Shown piece by piece: positions 53,020-64,000 of a DNA stretch of 64,000 bases; the stretch's first letter is position 1, and each line of letters starts with the position of its first letter. The notes below the pieces were generated by a model. That model saw only the letters and a list, made by a program, of their open reading frames with translations. It was not told the origin of the DNA and did not search any database. This DNA is from Oegoconia quadripuncta (Eukaryota > Arthropoda > Insecta > Lepidoptera > Autostichidae), in the NCBI GenBank assembly GCA_949316235.1, contig OX438758.1, positions 15,573,194 to 15,637,193 of the forward strand, read 5' to 3'. A program made the translations under genes and the position numbers.

Positions 53020-53365
53020 ACTTAACCGGACGTATCTCAAATATGCACGCTCCGATTTGAATGCGGTTTTGTTTTTATATTAAAGATTACATAATATTAA
53101 AGAGAAAGATACGTTTGATGAAATTTAATTAAGCCGATTCGAAGATACTTTGTTTTAACAGTTTTTAGTGTATTTCGATGATATCAGTCTTTGGAGGATT
53201 TTCTAATTTGTTTTTTAATTTAATATAAATCTCGAGAATAGGTTCTCAGCCATGTTGGATGGAAATCGTTTAAGTCGTTTCAAAGATATTTAGATTTTGC
53301 CTATCGGGATGATATAATCATTTGATTTCTAGGAGATTTTCTATATTTTCAATTTATAGTAATTA
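53020..53365 (+). repeat. Dispersed repeat related to 16077/21697
   Basis: 'aaccggacgtatctcaaatatgcacgctccgatttgaatgcgg' and two blocks of 'ggaggattttctaatttg' / 'aggagattttctatattttcaattta' share the phrases of the repeats at 16077 and 21697, with what look like internal duplications. Confidence 0.45.
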
Positions 53366-53909
53366 ATGATACTCATTTATTTGTTTTAATTGTTACAGCC
53401 AAGAAACGACCAATTAAAAAAAACCGTGCCTGTTCCTCTTCGTGGTAATTGACAGAATTTATTGTGCTAAAAGCGTATGATAAAGCTTGATAAAAATATA
53501 ATTAATATAATTCGGTATAACTTAATTAAGTTTGTACTATTATTGTTATTCACTTCCTGCCTGTCCGCTATCGCTCAAGCAATGAACGCAACCTTATTTT
53601 TTATGGTATGAGGCTTTTGTATACGCGAAAGTTGTACAAAATTTTTAAAACGTCTGCTTTCCCGAGACTATCAGGATTATCTATCATTTAAAATGACTAG
53701 CTTTTTTGCAGACAGTAACAGCTAAATCTTAACAAAGGATATTTGTAGTTTAAGATCTTTATTTCTCTATAAGAATTAACATCCACTTAAATAGAAAAAA
53801 AAGAAAATTACTCGAAATGGGAGACTAAGGTGAAAATCGATTATACATAAAACACAAACACGATCGTGGCAAAATGCGATTAGGTAATGTAATGCGTATG
53901 TAATAAACA
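53366..53909. other. No feature recognised
   Basis: Non-coding sequence. Confidence 0.5.
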
Positions 53910-53912
53910 TAC

Positions 53913-54140
53913 CGAACATTCGCACTAAGCGGTTCGACTCTTCATTCATAATGCGAATAGCCAAGGCATGGAACTCCCTTCCGGCGTCACTATTTCCTGA
54001 ATCCTACAACCTTGGGATCTTCAAGAGCAGGGTGAATAGGCATCTACTGAGATCGCGTGCTTCATCTTCGGCCACATTGTCACTTCCCATCAGATGAGAT
54101 TGTGGCCAAACGCGTATCCAGTTAATCATGAAAAAAGGGA
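53913..54140 (+). mobile_element. LINE 3' fragment with RT C-terminus and A-tail
   Basis: Same 3' end as 3416-3645, with the peptide pattern AKAWNSLPAS and the tail 'cccatcagatgagattgtggcc...aatcatgaaaaaa'. Confidence 0.7.
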
Positions 54141-54970
54141 AAAAATCCTTCCGATGAAAAATGCGTACGAGCCACCATCTACCAAATCATTACAGGAGCA
54201 TTATCATTAGCACACAGAGTAGCATTCTGCCATCATAGTATAACTTTTAAAACCGTTGGTTTAGTTTATCTGGATGATATTCAAAATCCAAAATTTGGAA
54301 ATTCAAAATTATTTATTTTCGGTAAAAGATCAGTTTAACAAATGAGTTGTCTCCTTGTAAGTATAGCAATACCTGTCTCAGGAGACCTCACTCTTCCATA
54401 GAAATGTTATTATTTTACTAAAAATAAATATAAACATAAGGTTTGGATAATGCCGCCCAAAGTATGCGGCTTCGTACCAAACTCAAAATAATGGCGTCAA
54501 AACTAAAGTTAGTGTAAATTGTAGTACAAACAGCAACACACTTAATTATACATTTTTTTCCTGACATATTGCAGGAAAGAGACTCGCATTTGACGTTGCC
54601 AGTTATGAATGTGGCTAAGCAACTTAACTTAATTTCGTCGGGTTGTTAAATCGGGTAAATTCGGTTATAGAGCCGTTTGTTTTCGTTTTACATTAATGAG
54701 ACATATTACTCGGTACTGTTTTATCGACTATCATAACAACACACTCTAATTAACTGCTCGACCAAGTTATAGGAGTTGCTAATTTGTTCTAGTTAAAAAT
54801 GTTTTTAAATTTATTGTTGAACCCTAAATTAAGGCTAAATTATTCTTGTCGAGTCGATAAAACAGAGTTGCAATACGACCGAATTACGAATCATTCCTTG
54901 GCATAACTTGCGACTACATCGAAATTGACAGACATGTGCACACAGCGTACATTGTAGTAAAATGTCATTC
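54141..54970. other. No feature recognised
   Basis: AT-rich non-coding sequence. Confidence 0.5.
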
Positions 54971-54973
54971 TTT

Positions 54974-55168
54974 GGAACTTGCTAACTATGTAAACAAAAG
55001 ACGATCTCAGATCTCTCTCGTACCTACTTGGTTTTTACTTTCGGTATTTTATTATTCCATATGGTTTGATATAAGTAAAGGAGTTAGTAAGAATCTTGCC
55101 CATCACTAGTAAATTCATCATTCAGAGACAATTTCAATATGGCGGTTTGTTTACATAGTAAGTTCCAT
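54974..55168. mobile_element. Weak foldback element
   Basis: tggaacttgctaactatgta and aacaaa at the left are the inverse of tttgtttacatagtaagttc and ca at the right, with one 4-base gap. About 195 bp, non-coding. Confidence 0.4.
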
Positions 55169-55186
55169 AGTATGTTAGTTTAGTGC

Positions 55187-55250
55187 ATGAGTGTGTGTGT
55201 ATGTGTGCGTGTATATATGTGGGTGTGTGCGTGGGTGTAGTTGTAGTACA
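55187..55250. repeat. TG-rich microsatellite
   Basis: Impure gtgtgtgtgt tract. Confidence 0.75.
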
Positions 55251-55355
55251 CTGTAGCTATACAATTGTAGTGGTACATTGAGTTAATTACGTAGATTTTG
55301 ATGGCATTTGTCTCTTGCAGCCTGTTGCTTATTTACATTTAGTCGTTTTTGCTTC

Positions 55356-55398
55356 CATTTAAAAGAAATATAACCAAATTTTATATTTCTTTTAAATG
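55356..55398. repeat. Perfect 18-bp hairpin
   Basis: catttaaaagaaatataa (55356-55373) and its exact inverse (55381-55398) around the loop ccaaatt. Confidence 0.8.
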
Positions 55399-55879
55399 TT
55401 AATAGACTGAACTGTGCTACAGATGGCTAGTAGTCACTCATCCAAGGACCAACCGCGCCAGACATCGCATAACGCCAGACTTTGCTTTAAGTATTATGTC
55501 TATTTGCAATCATTTCATTAAGCAAGTCTTCATAGAATTTTCTGTGAGCAAACAGATTTACTCAGTCTTCTCAATGACAAACGCTCGCTTCAAAATTAAT
55601 TTTATACTTCAAAGTCCTGTTTCAATAATTGCTCTGCTTAAGTAGGTTTGAATTACAACTTGGAACACGACAAAAGAAATATAAATATATAGTTAGATTA
55701 TAATTTCTAATATCAGTTAACAAATCTATAGCTAAATAACAAAATCGTTACTCGGTAACCATGAGTTTGTGGGGCTTGCTGTAGAGACTATGGGCCTGTG
55801 GTCATTGGACACGGAGAAGTTTGTCCACGATTTATCAACCAGAGCGTACCTCGCTCAACGTCTTGGGCCCGGTTTTGTC

Positions 55880-56103
55880 TACAGAATTTCAATATTACAG
55901 AAACCCTTGTCTATAGATTGTCAATACTACAGATTCCTGTGTGTACAGATTCCCATACTTACAGTATCCTATTTCAACAGTATCCTATTTCTACAGATTC
56001 CCATGTCTACATATTTCCAATATTACAGATGCCCATGTCTACAGATTCCCATGTGTACAGATTTCCATGTGTACAGATGCCCATGTATACAGATTCCCAT
56101 GTT
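55880..56103. repeat. 16-bp minisatellite, 14 units
   Basis: Fourteen contiguous units of exactly 16 bp with consensus tacagattcccatgtS. The last units are nearly identical, the first ones diverged. Two overlapping ORFs of 108-113 codons across it are by-products of the period. Confidence 0.9.
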
Positions 56104-56158
56104 ATACTAGGTCCTAACATATGAAATTGGCGTTTTGTAAGGGAGTAACCTGAATATT

Positions 56159-56184
56159 GCTCAAGCGTAGATCTACGCTTGAGC
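56159..56184. repeat. Perfect 26-bp palindrome
   Basis: Each half is 13 bp (gctcaagcgtaga and its exact inverse) without any loop, centred on agatct. Confidence 0.9.
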
Positions 56185-56629
56185 GTAGTTAGAAAGAGAT
56201 GCCGCTATACAACTTCTTAGGTAGGATGCGCGAGGTAACGCGGCAAGTGTGTTAGGGTACATGCCCCATACGGAAGGTCTGCATGACGTTTTCGTCCTTT
56301 AGTTAAGCTTTAGTTTTATTGCTTTGTATTTAAAAAAAACTTTAAGTATGTGTATCATATTCATTGAATTTTTATAATAAATATTTACTTAGGTAATAAT
56401 ATGTAAAAAATAACATAATAAATTAAAGGTTAATTCCTATATGAGGCAAAGGAACCACTAAAGGGATCTGCTTTTATCAGAACTGGAGTTGTTATTCGCC
56501 TTAGACATTCTGGTTATTTTTGAAAACGTATTTGGTAAAATATTGATCACTGATTTGATTTCCGTCCCATCGTTTACAGATTTAGGTAGTATCTATGGGA
56601 AAATGTAGTTCTTTTTATAAGAATAACGT
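56185..56629. other. No feature recognised
   Basis: Non-coding sequence. Confidence 0.5.
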
Positions 56630-56876
56630 CACGTCGGTTTGGTTGGTGGTAGGGCGTTTTAAATGTCCGCCTGGCTAGCTACCACCATCTTATCTAAATC
56701 TGCCGCCAAGCAGCAATGTTAATAGCATTGTTGTGTTCCGGTTGTTAGAGATAAGATAGCTAGCCCCCAAATTTGTTGGGGTTTCCGGATCAGTACGCTT
56801 CCACCTTCGACCTCATCTTCACTTAACATCAGGTGTGATTGAGGTCAAGTACCAACCCGTTGTGCATAAAAAAAAC
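56630..56876 (+). mobile_element. SINE-B, 5'-truncated
   Basis: Starts tcggtttggttggtggtagg, ends catcaggtgtgattgaggtc, 'aagtaccaacccgttgtgc' and ataaaaaaaa. It is one of the least decayed B copies. Confidence 0.8.
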
Positions 56877-58085
56877 GATCTTTATCCCAAATGGGGTGGT
56901 CAGAGATATCCCAAACAATGGGAATGGGAAATTTACAATAATATACATGATCGAATTCAGCTATGGTTCCTAGTGGAAAGTTGCAGTGGAGTCAGGAAGG
57001 ACAGGAATTACAAGAATTAAATTTCAACTTGTATGCTTCATCCAAATAATCTTTTTTATTTAATAAGGATATGGGTCCAAAGGCCTTGCTAAGTAAACAG
57101 CTAAAGGGCGTCGACGTGTTAGACTTGTGTCCCCAAGCACACCTTACAAAGAACCGGATCTCGGCCCCTGAATTTGATAAAGGAACACAGTAAGTAACAG
57201 GATATCTTTGAGTTTAGTAGCAAATATAATGTTCAATGGAATTTGTGAAACTTTTAAACCAAACATTAACCTAAAAGGTTAATTAATACAAAGGTTTGCT
57301 TTAATCAAGCTCGAAACTTTACCACGAATATAAGGGTCTGCGCACACTATGCGATCTTCGTAGTTCGTCGTATTTTTGACGGCGTTGTGTTTATCCAGTT
57401 TTTTTATATTAAAGACTAAACCCCCACCAGTGACGTTAATTTGACTTACATCATTGGTGACGCCGGTCTCACACACCAGCATTTTAAAACTACGATTTTA
57501 CCAGTAATTAACTATGCATGCTAATTTTACTTGGTCTAGTTTTAAAAATACTTGGTCTATTGACAATAAAACATAGGAATTTCATAAATCATTACACAAA
57601 ATACAATGGCACTGGGAACTCTAAAAATTACCAAGTTTTAAAGAAGAATTTTAGAAATACAACAATCTTATAATTTTCATGTTTATATTAGTCTTTCTCA
57701 GACATTTATGACATTACGAACTATTGTAAAATAATAAAAACATAAATCCTTCTAACAAAAAAACAAAAAAAAATTGTGAAGATCACTCTTCTTCACCAGC
57801 CAAACAGTTTCTGCAAGTACCTCATATTTTCTCCAAGTTTTCTTTATTTATTTTATTTAATTATGTGAATAGTCTACAAACGCGACAAAATTAACGCTTA
57901 ATTCGATGATAGTTCGAAAGAAAAAAAATTAAACTACCTATGCCAATACCTTTTATTTCACTTATATATAATTAAAATAAATAACAAAATGCTTAATGCT
58001 TCAACAACATGTACGGAATCGAAATATACAGAAATATACACATGAGAAAATTTTTTTCCCGTACGTGTGGGATAGCGTTTTTTGC
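56877..58085. other. Mostly unassigned; solo MITE end
   Basis: 57918-57967 (aaactacctatgccaatacc and tttcacttat) is one arm of the 21343 foldback family. Otherwise nothing recognised. Confidence 0.45.
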
Positions 58086-58363
58086 ATTTTTTGCAGAGAT
58101 GTACAAAATACCCTGTACAAAGTATCTGCAATACAAAATGCAAGATACTTTTAAATAAAGTATTTCAGATACCAGATACAAAATACTTTCGAGAATAGTA
58201 TCTGAAATACTAAATACCAAATACGTATCTTCTAAATACTTCTTAAGATACAAATACTTTTGTAAGAAAACAAGATTTTATTTTAATGAATTCTAAGTTT
58301 ATTTTTCTTAATTGACATAACACGATAACATAACACACACGTTACATAACATAACACGATTTA

Positions 58364-58424
58364 TTCGTAAATAACTTAATGTTATTTACGTATGTAAATA
58401 ACTTAACATTAAGTTATTTACGAA
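58364..58424. repeat. Nested palindrome (cloverleaf-like)
   Basis: Perfect 21-bp arms (58364-58384, 58404-58424) flank a region that itself forms gttatttac / gtaaataac. A third copy of the arm sequence follows as a direct repeat at about 58428. Confidence 0.85.
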
Positions 58425-59389
58425 TTATTCGTAAATAACTTAATGTAATGTAATATATACAAAAAGGCGGTCATCTTCTCAAATGAAATCCCATCAAAAA
58501 CAATAGGTACTTGTCAAAAAAACCAAGTCTCGCAATTCAGTTGTTCTGCGGTAAAAAGTTGTGAGATCCATGTAATACCAAGTCGGTTGTTAATTTATTC
58601 AGTCTTACGTCCAGTCTCTAAGACCACGATCGTGGTCCATAACAATTGAAAATCAATTGTGTCTGGAATCTCCGTACTCGAAGCATTAAGTTGTTACGTA
58701 ATAATTAACAGCATCTTATAGTGACGCATATCAATATTAAAATTCTTTAATGTTTTATATAAATATATCGAGACTTGGCCATCGCACTAAATAATTGAAT
58801 TTACATGTGTTTTCAGGCGATTGAATTTACACGTCTTTTCAGGCGAAGGCTTTTCTCTTTTCCGGTACTACTTCTTGAGCTTCAGCTACAGTTTTTCTAA
58901 GAGCCCACTCCCTGTCTCTATGGGTTTTTCTGGGAGGCTTTGATGTTACAATGTTTGCCGTAAAATAATAAAACATCGTTACGAATAAAGCCAATATTGA
59001 AAAATTTAATTAACTGAAGACTTGGCTGTATGGGCTTAATTTTCTTTACTGTCTTTTCTAGATTTTTTAGTTTTTCCTTGATTCATACACCAAACACTAC
59101 TTATATTCCAAATTTGAAGCTTCTAGGTCTGCTAGAAGTGCCTTAGAATTTTGATGATCGGTGAGTCAGTGACTGACAAAATTAAGAAATTTGACCCGTT
59201 ATAATTCTTAAAAATACTGGTTCAAATTGAATGAAATTTTAAATATACGTGTCTTTACAATGCCTGCATAGTTACTGAAAATTTCAGTCTTCTATTTTTA
59301 TCCACAACGAAGTTACAGGGGGTCGAAAATGGTCTGAATTGCTTCGAGAAAAGGATGGTACGGCCGTGACGCTTTTTTGCTCGACTTGG

Positions 59390-59411
59390 TGGGGGCACGG
59401 CCGTGCCCCCA
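59390..59411. repeat. Perfect 22-bp GC-rich palindrome
   Basis: tgggggcacgg followed by its exact inverse, centred between 59400 and 59401. Confidence 0.9.
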
Positions 59412-59871
59412 GATTACATTTCAGGTTTTTTTTTTTAATTGTTTGGCTCGCACGACTTGTGCATTTGCCACATCTTGTATAGATACAGGCCAGTGCAGTG
59501 CAAAGAAAGAGTCGCCATCTACCAATGTGATGTTGGACTAATAATGACATGCTCAATTTTACGCATTTATTTTATATATTTCTACTAATATATTACTAAA
59601 AGTATTTTATCAGAAAAAGTATTTATAAAATACTAAGATACCAAACAAAATATATTTAAATACAAGATACAAAATGATTTTTTTTAAAGTATTTTAGATA
59701 CAAAATGAAAATACGTATCTTGCATCTTGTATCTGTATTTCAGATACTTGTATCTTAGATAAGTCACACCTCTGATTTTTTGTTATAAAAAATATTAAAA
59801 ACAAAGGCAGTTTTTTCCAAAATTTTGTTCCCAAGTATTTTTGACTTCCCACTGACCTATGAACTTGATAT

Positions 59872-59893
59872 TTCATTCATTCATTCATTCATT
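59872..59893. repeat. (ATTC)n microsatellite
   Basis: Five tandem attc units next to the following LINE fragment. Confidence 0.8.
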
Positions 59894-59895
59894 CC

Positions 59896-60044
59896 TGCGT
59901 CAGTCTTTCCTGAATCCTTGGGATCTTCAAGAGCAGAGTGAATAGGAATTTACTGGGATCGCGTGCTTCATCTTCGACCACATCGTCACTTTCCATCAGG
60001 TGAGATTGCGGTCAAATGCGAATCCAGTCAATCATAAAAAAAAA
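59896..60044 (+). mobile_element. LINE 3' fragment with A-tail
   Basis: cgtcagtctttcctgaatcc through 'catcaggtgagattgcggtcaaatgcgaatccagtcaatcat' and an A-run: the third copy of the 3340-3645 family, with an 11-bp internal loss near the start. Confidence 0.75.
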
Positions 60045-60616
60045 TTGGTGATAATATTTATTAATTGCGATATTTTACCAACAAATTCCAATATATTGAT
60101 AAATCGGAATTAACTTAATTTTGCGGTCAAACGAGTAGCTTGCACAGACTCCTTATATTCTACATGTTAAAGGAACGGTACGGTTTTTCGTTCAGTCGTG
60201 TCAACGGTCCCGTGTATATAGTCCCTAACCTGAATGCTGCCAGAGTCGTTAGCAAAAACACCTTTCATTAAAGTTTTTACCCACAATACCTGTTCCTGTG
60301 TTCAAGTTATACTTTCCAGCAATGTTCTCAAACAAAATTACTGATTTTATGTAAATTGCCACGTAGTCGAAGAGAACTTTGTTGTAGTCCTTTTGTTATA
60401 ATATTGTAGGTTAGTTATTGTGTGAATTATTTAAGAGTCTCTTTTCTGCGTGAGGAAATCTAATCTGCCTACGGCATTATCTGCCCAATTCTAACGGGTT
60501 AGCAAAGGTACGGTAGGGATATAGAATGGTTCGTAACTGTTAACCATTAAGTGAGATTTGACCATTAAGTAAGATGTTACTTCTTTTCAGGGTGGCAACA
60601 GACTTTTGATTTTTCT
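60045..60616. other. No feature recognised
   Basis: Non-coding sequence upstream of the truncated LINE. Confidence 0.5.
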
Positions 60617-62923
60617 GTTGAGCGAACTATTGAAATAGCCTGTGTGGAAATTGCGCGGCTTACTGTATTATGTGTATATAAACCCCCTTCTTCATCTTAT
60701 GAATTATTTGAGAAAATCATGGATGAAATCCTGTGTAAAATTAGTAATTCAAATAAATACATTGTAATTTGCGGAGATTTTAATATAAACATATTAGAAG
60801 ATAGCATTCAAACCAGAAGACTTAAATCTTTCTTCAGTTGCTATAATCTTGCTAATCTTTTTTCAGTGCCCACTAGAATAGCTTCTACATCAGCTACTTG
60901 CATTGATAACATTTTCTCGAATTTACAACCCTGTGATAAATCTATTTTAAATAAATTAAGTTCAGATCACTGTGGTCAGTTAGCGATTTTTAACATAGCA
61001 ATTAATAAAACGCTGAAAAGAGATATATCATACGTACCTGTAACTGAGTCACTACTCGATCAATATAAGAGTAAAGTGACTGCGAAACTAGATTATCTAC
61101 CGTACTGTGACGATCCTAATGTATTATATAAATCAGTATTTGACATTTTAAAAACTGAATGTAATAAAGTTTTCTTAACAAAATCTGTCAAAATCAACAA
61201 TTCCCTCGTTTTTAGTGATTGGGCGACGGTGGGAATTCATAAAAGTAGGCAAAAGTTATATGAGCTTTATGATGAAAGGACATATAATAAGAGCGAAAGT
61301 TTTATTGAATATGTTAGGCAATACTCGAAAATATTTAAGCGAGCGTGTGCCACTGCAAAAGCAAATTTTATAAATAATAAAATAAAGAACAGCGCGGACA
61401 TAGTAAAGACAACTTGGAAAGTTATAAATAGCGAAACTGGTAAATTTAAAACTCGTAACCCTGATACGCGATTAAAAATTAATGATCGAATTCTAACTTC
61501 ACAATTAGAAGTTGCAGAAGCTTTTGAAAAATTCTTTACTAATATTCCAATATTAACTACAAAATCTCTGAATTCATGTCCCACACTCGCTGAATCGCTA
61601 CTTAAACAAAATGTGGAGATTTGTGACTCCCATTTTAAATTTAATCATGTAAGTCCTATAGACATCATAAAAGCATTTCGATCTTTAGACAAGAAAAAAA
61701 CTGCCGACCTTCATGGTTTATCAGTAAAAATTATTAGTGCCGTAATTGATTGTGTTTCACCACACTTAGCTTATATCTTTAATAAATGTACTGATGATGG
61801 CATATTTCCTGATCTGATGAAGCACAGTAAAGTCATACCTTTATTTAAAGCCGGTAGTACATCAGACCCCTCTAATTTTAGACCTATTTCAATACTACCG
61901 ACTCTCAGCAAAATCTATGAAAAAATTATATTAAATCAGATATCGACTTATTTTTACAGTAACAATCTAATGTCATATAAACAATTCGGTTTTACTAGGG
62001 GCCGCTCGACAACCGATGCAGGTGTCGAGCTCTTACAATATATTTTTGAGGCTTGGGAAGATGCGCAGGATGCAATAGGAGTATTTTGCGACTTGTCCAA
62101 GGCCTTTGATTGCGTTCATCACGACACTTTAATCAGGAAATTACGTCATTATGGTGTAACCGGCCGAGCTCTTGACCTTCTGAATTCTTATTTGAGTAAC
62201 CGAGTTCAGAGGGTTGGCAATACATCGTCAGGGTCGACAGTCTGTATGGGCGTCCCACAAGGCTCCATTCTCGGACCATTTTTGTTTTTGGTTTACATAA
62301 ATGACTTGCCAAACCTTGTAAAGAATAAACATGAAATAGTATTGTTTGCTGACGATACCTCTGTATTGTTTAAAGTAAATAGACTAAAATTAAATTATGA
62401 CGACGTGAACAACGCTATTTCTCAAATAGTAGAATGGTTTACGGCAAATAATTTGTTACTGAATGAAAAAAAAACTAAATGTGTTAAATTTGTACTGCCT
62501 AATGTCAGGGAGGTGCCCACAAATATAATGATAAAAAATGTCACTCTAGACCTTGTTGAGTCCACTGTATTTTTGGGCATTACTTTGGACGCCAAATTAC
62601 AATGGGGTCCTCATATCCATAAATTGGCGAAGAAGCTCAGCTCTGCAGCGTATGCAGTCAAAAAAATTAGACAAATATCGGACGTAAATACTGCTAGATT
62701 AGTATATTTTAGTTATTTCCATAGCCTGATGTCTTACGGTATCTTGCTGTGGGGAAATGCCGCGGATATAAATACAATCTTTGTTTTACAAAAACGAGCC
62801 GTTCGCGCAATTTATCAATTGAGACCTGCAGTGTCACTTAGAGATAGATTTAAAGAGTATAATATTCTAACCTTTTCGTCACAGTACATCTTTGAAAATC
62901 TAATATATGTAAAAAAAATATAA
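60617..62923 (+). pseudogene. LINE ORF2: endonuclease (partial) plus reverse transcriptase
   Basis: The frame is open from the truncation point; no true ATG starts it. Numbering from the codon at 60644 (759 residues): the endonuclease half has GDFN (44-47) and SDH (107-109). The RT has NFRPIS (411-416), GFTRGRST (449-456), D483 in FCDLSKAFDC, GVPQGSILGP (536-545) and the catalytic FADD (568-571). The C-terminal region continues to YVKKI, where loss of one A in an A-run (about 62911) shifts the frame; the rest of the C-terminus is readable in another frame to about 63143 but has lost about 13 bp as well. Its product would copy element RNA into DNA at a nick. It lacks the endonuclease N-terminus and cannot move alone. 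Confidence 0.85.
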
Positions 62924-63417
62924 CATCATTTAGGAAAAATAGTGATAAACATGATGTCAATACAAGAAATAAAGATAAACTTGCAGGTCACATAAGTCGC
63001 CTCCACAAAGTCAGTAATTCATTCAAAGGGTTATGTATACGCTTTTTCAATAAAGTTCCTGTTGATATACAAAATCTTCCTTTCAATAAATTTAAAGATA
63101 CTATAAAACAGAAACTTATTAAGAAAGCATATCAGATTATTTAGAAGATAAACAATCATGGACATAACCAGCCCGTTCGCATAACCAGGCTATTTCACAA
63201 TTAATAATCAAATATTATAACATAAAATAATAATTAATAATTTTGTAATATAAAAACCTTTTTTTTTAAAAAGCGACCTCTCGAGTATCTTGCTTGTTCT
63301 TCTCAGGGGAAAATTGCCTTTTGAACAAGCAGTAGCTTTAAAAATGTAAAATCTGACTATTTTAAGTGTACCCTGTGTACCTACAAAATAAAGCATTTTT
63401 TGATTTTGATTTTGATG
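60617..63417 (+). mobile_element. CR1/Jockey-type LINE, 5'-truncated
   Basis: Starts abruptly in the middle of the endonuclease domain (tgttgagcgaactattgaaa, also at 25888) and runs through RT, a 3' UTR close to that of 26870-27122, a 'tacctacaaaataaagc' signal and a tttgattttgattttga tail. The target duplication is unclear. Confidence 0.85.
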
Positions 63418-63834
63418 GCCCCAAATTTAGGGAGGCATGGGGTTTTTTAGGGCAAAATTTATTTAGGGCAATTTTTAAGGGTATTTTAGGACACCCAACC
63501 AAACCAATCTGACGAAACGAGAAAATATTTGATTGATAACTTGAAAACAGAATTAAAAAGCTACTTAAGTCATATTTTATTATAGGAGAGTTTTTGCAAC
63601 TATTTTCCCTAATAAAACCTAAAATTTATCTACATATACGTTTGCATAGACGCAGGTTTTTTTTTGGGGCTATTAATCATTTGGTTTAGAGTTATCATTT
63701 TAGGGTATTTTGTCCTATTTTTTTTTTTTTTTTAGGACTTTTTGTTTTTTGTACATAGAAAAATAGAAGAGCCGGGTATAAGAAATAAGTTATAACTTTT
63801 GTTTGTACTGAGATCAGATTTCATCATCATCAGC
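63418..63834. other. T-rich sequence, no feature recognised
   Basis: Several 'ttttagggca' phrases and poly-T runs. No gene. Confidence 0.5.
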
Positions 63835-63885
63835 ATTCTCAGTCCACTTCCACCCACTACTAGATATAAACGTCTTTTCTACTGC
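63835..63885 (+). repeat. Dispersed repeat fragment
   Basis: 'catcagcattctcagtccacttccacccactactagatataaacgtc' resembles the start of the 22640 repeat. Confidence 0.35.
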
Positions 63886-64000
63886 GGTCGTGTATTTTAT
63901 TTATTTTTACAAGCTTATAATGTTCGTATGTAAGTTGTCCGTTTCAAAATTTGCAAATTAAATTAGAACCATTTTGCTGTTTAACTAAGGTGTTGAAATG

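Larger units (their letters stand above)
58094..59774. mobile_element. Non-autonomous hAT-like element
   Basis: Ends cagagatgtac and gtcacacctctg (inverse cagaggtgtgac) fit the CAGRG-type hAT terminal repeat. The eight bases attttttg occur on both sides (58086-58093 and 59775-59782), the hAT target-duplication length. Both subterminal regions are packed with gatac / aaatac motifs in both directions, as in many hAT elements. The inside holds no transposase; it contains a nested palindrome (58364-58424) and a 22-bp GC palindrome (59390-59411). Confidence 0.85.

Noticed and set aside
55880..56103. Possible CRISPR-like array
   Set aside because: The 16-bp units are contiguous with no spacers, and the genome is eukaryotic.
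55769..56124. 108- and 113-codon ORFs over the 16-bp minisatellite
   Set aside because: Repeating periods not divisible by three give open frames by chance; the peptides repeat with the DNA.

Overview
This window looks like repeat-dense, AT-rich intergenic DNA from an insect, most likely a moth or butterfly. The evidence is the mix of repeats: tRNA-derived SINEs, non-LTR retrotransposons with TTTGAC-type tails, fragments of an RTE-type LINE with a typical lepidopteran C-terminus, Helitron-like ends of the 'ATAAATGCGAAAGT...GCTAGT' kind, a Tc1/mariner-type element, a hAT element and a tyrosine-recombinase (Crypton-like) gene. I see no ordinary host protein gene, no complete tRNA or rRNA gene, and nothing prokaryotic. 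The species call is inference.

Layout. Positions 1-13631 (flank A) hold old repeats: a 416-bp foldback element with a 9-bp target duplication, several SINEs, LINE 3' ends and small palindromic elements. Positions 13632-46508 are the dominant structure: three near-identical 2.12-kb mariner-type elements (13632-15751, 29000-31119, 44388-46508), all in the same orientation and each with an intact 353-codon transposase on the minus strand. They alternate with two near-identical copies of a 13.2-kb unit (15752-28999 and 31120-44387). The order is A-TE-B-TE-B-TE-C, with a period of about 15.37-15.39 kb. The two B copies differ, as far as I checked, by two single-base changes (T23533/G38921 and A28423/C43811) and by four extra 5-bp units in a minisatellite. 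This fits unequal exchange between two mariner copies that once flanked a single B unit. It must be tested against an assembly artefact.

Each B unit contains a non-LTR retrotransposon of CR1/Jockey type (23506-27122 and 38894-42510). It is inserted in an older inverted-repeat element with a 5-bp target duplication. Its ORF1 (coiled coil plus a putative SGNH/esterase-like C-terminus) is open. Its ORF2 is internally deleted, losing the core of the reverse transcriptase. The ORF1/ORF2 junction has a T TTA AAT heptamer directly before the ORF1 stop, and ORF2 opens in the -1 frame with no ATG before the endonuclease's catalytic Asn. That is a candidate programmed frameshift. Each B unit also has a 5S rRNA-like fragment, a GTCCA-based minisatellite, nested SINEs and other repeats.

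Positions 46509-64000 (flank C) hold a foldback element right beside the last mariner, SINEs, a Crypton-like tyrosine recombinase gene with one in-frame stop and one predicted 125-bp intron (51365-52674), a 16-bp x 14 minisatellite (55880-56103), a non-autonomous hAT element with a perfect 8-bp target duplication (58094-59774) and a 5'-truncated relative of the B-unit LINE with an almost complete reverse transcriptase (60617-63417). The coding content is therefore that of independent mobile elements, not a pathway. The clear interactions are mobilisation relationships, such as a SINE that shares its 3' tail with a LINE family in the window, and recombination between repeats.
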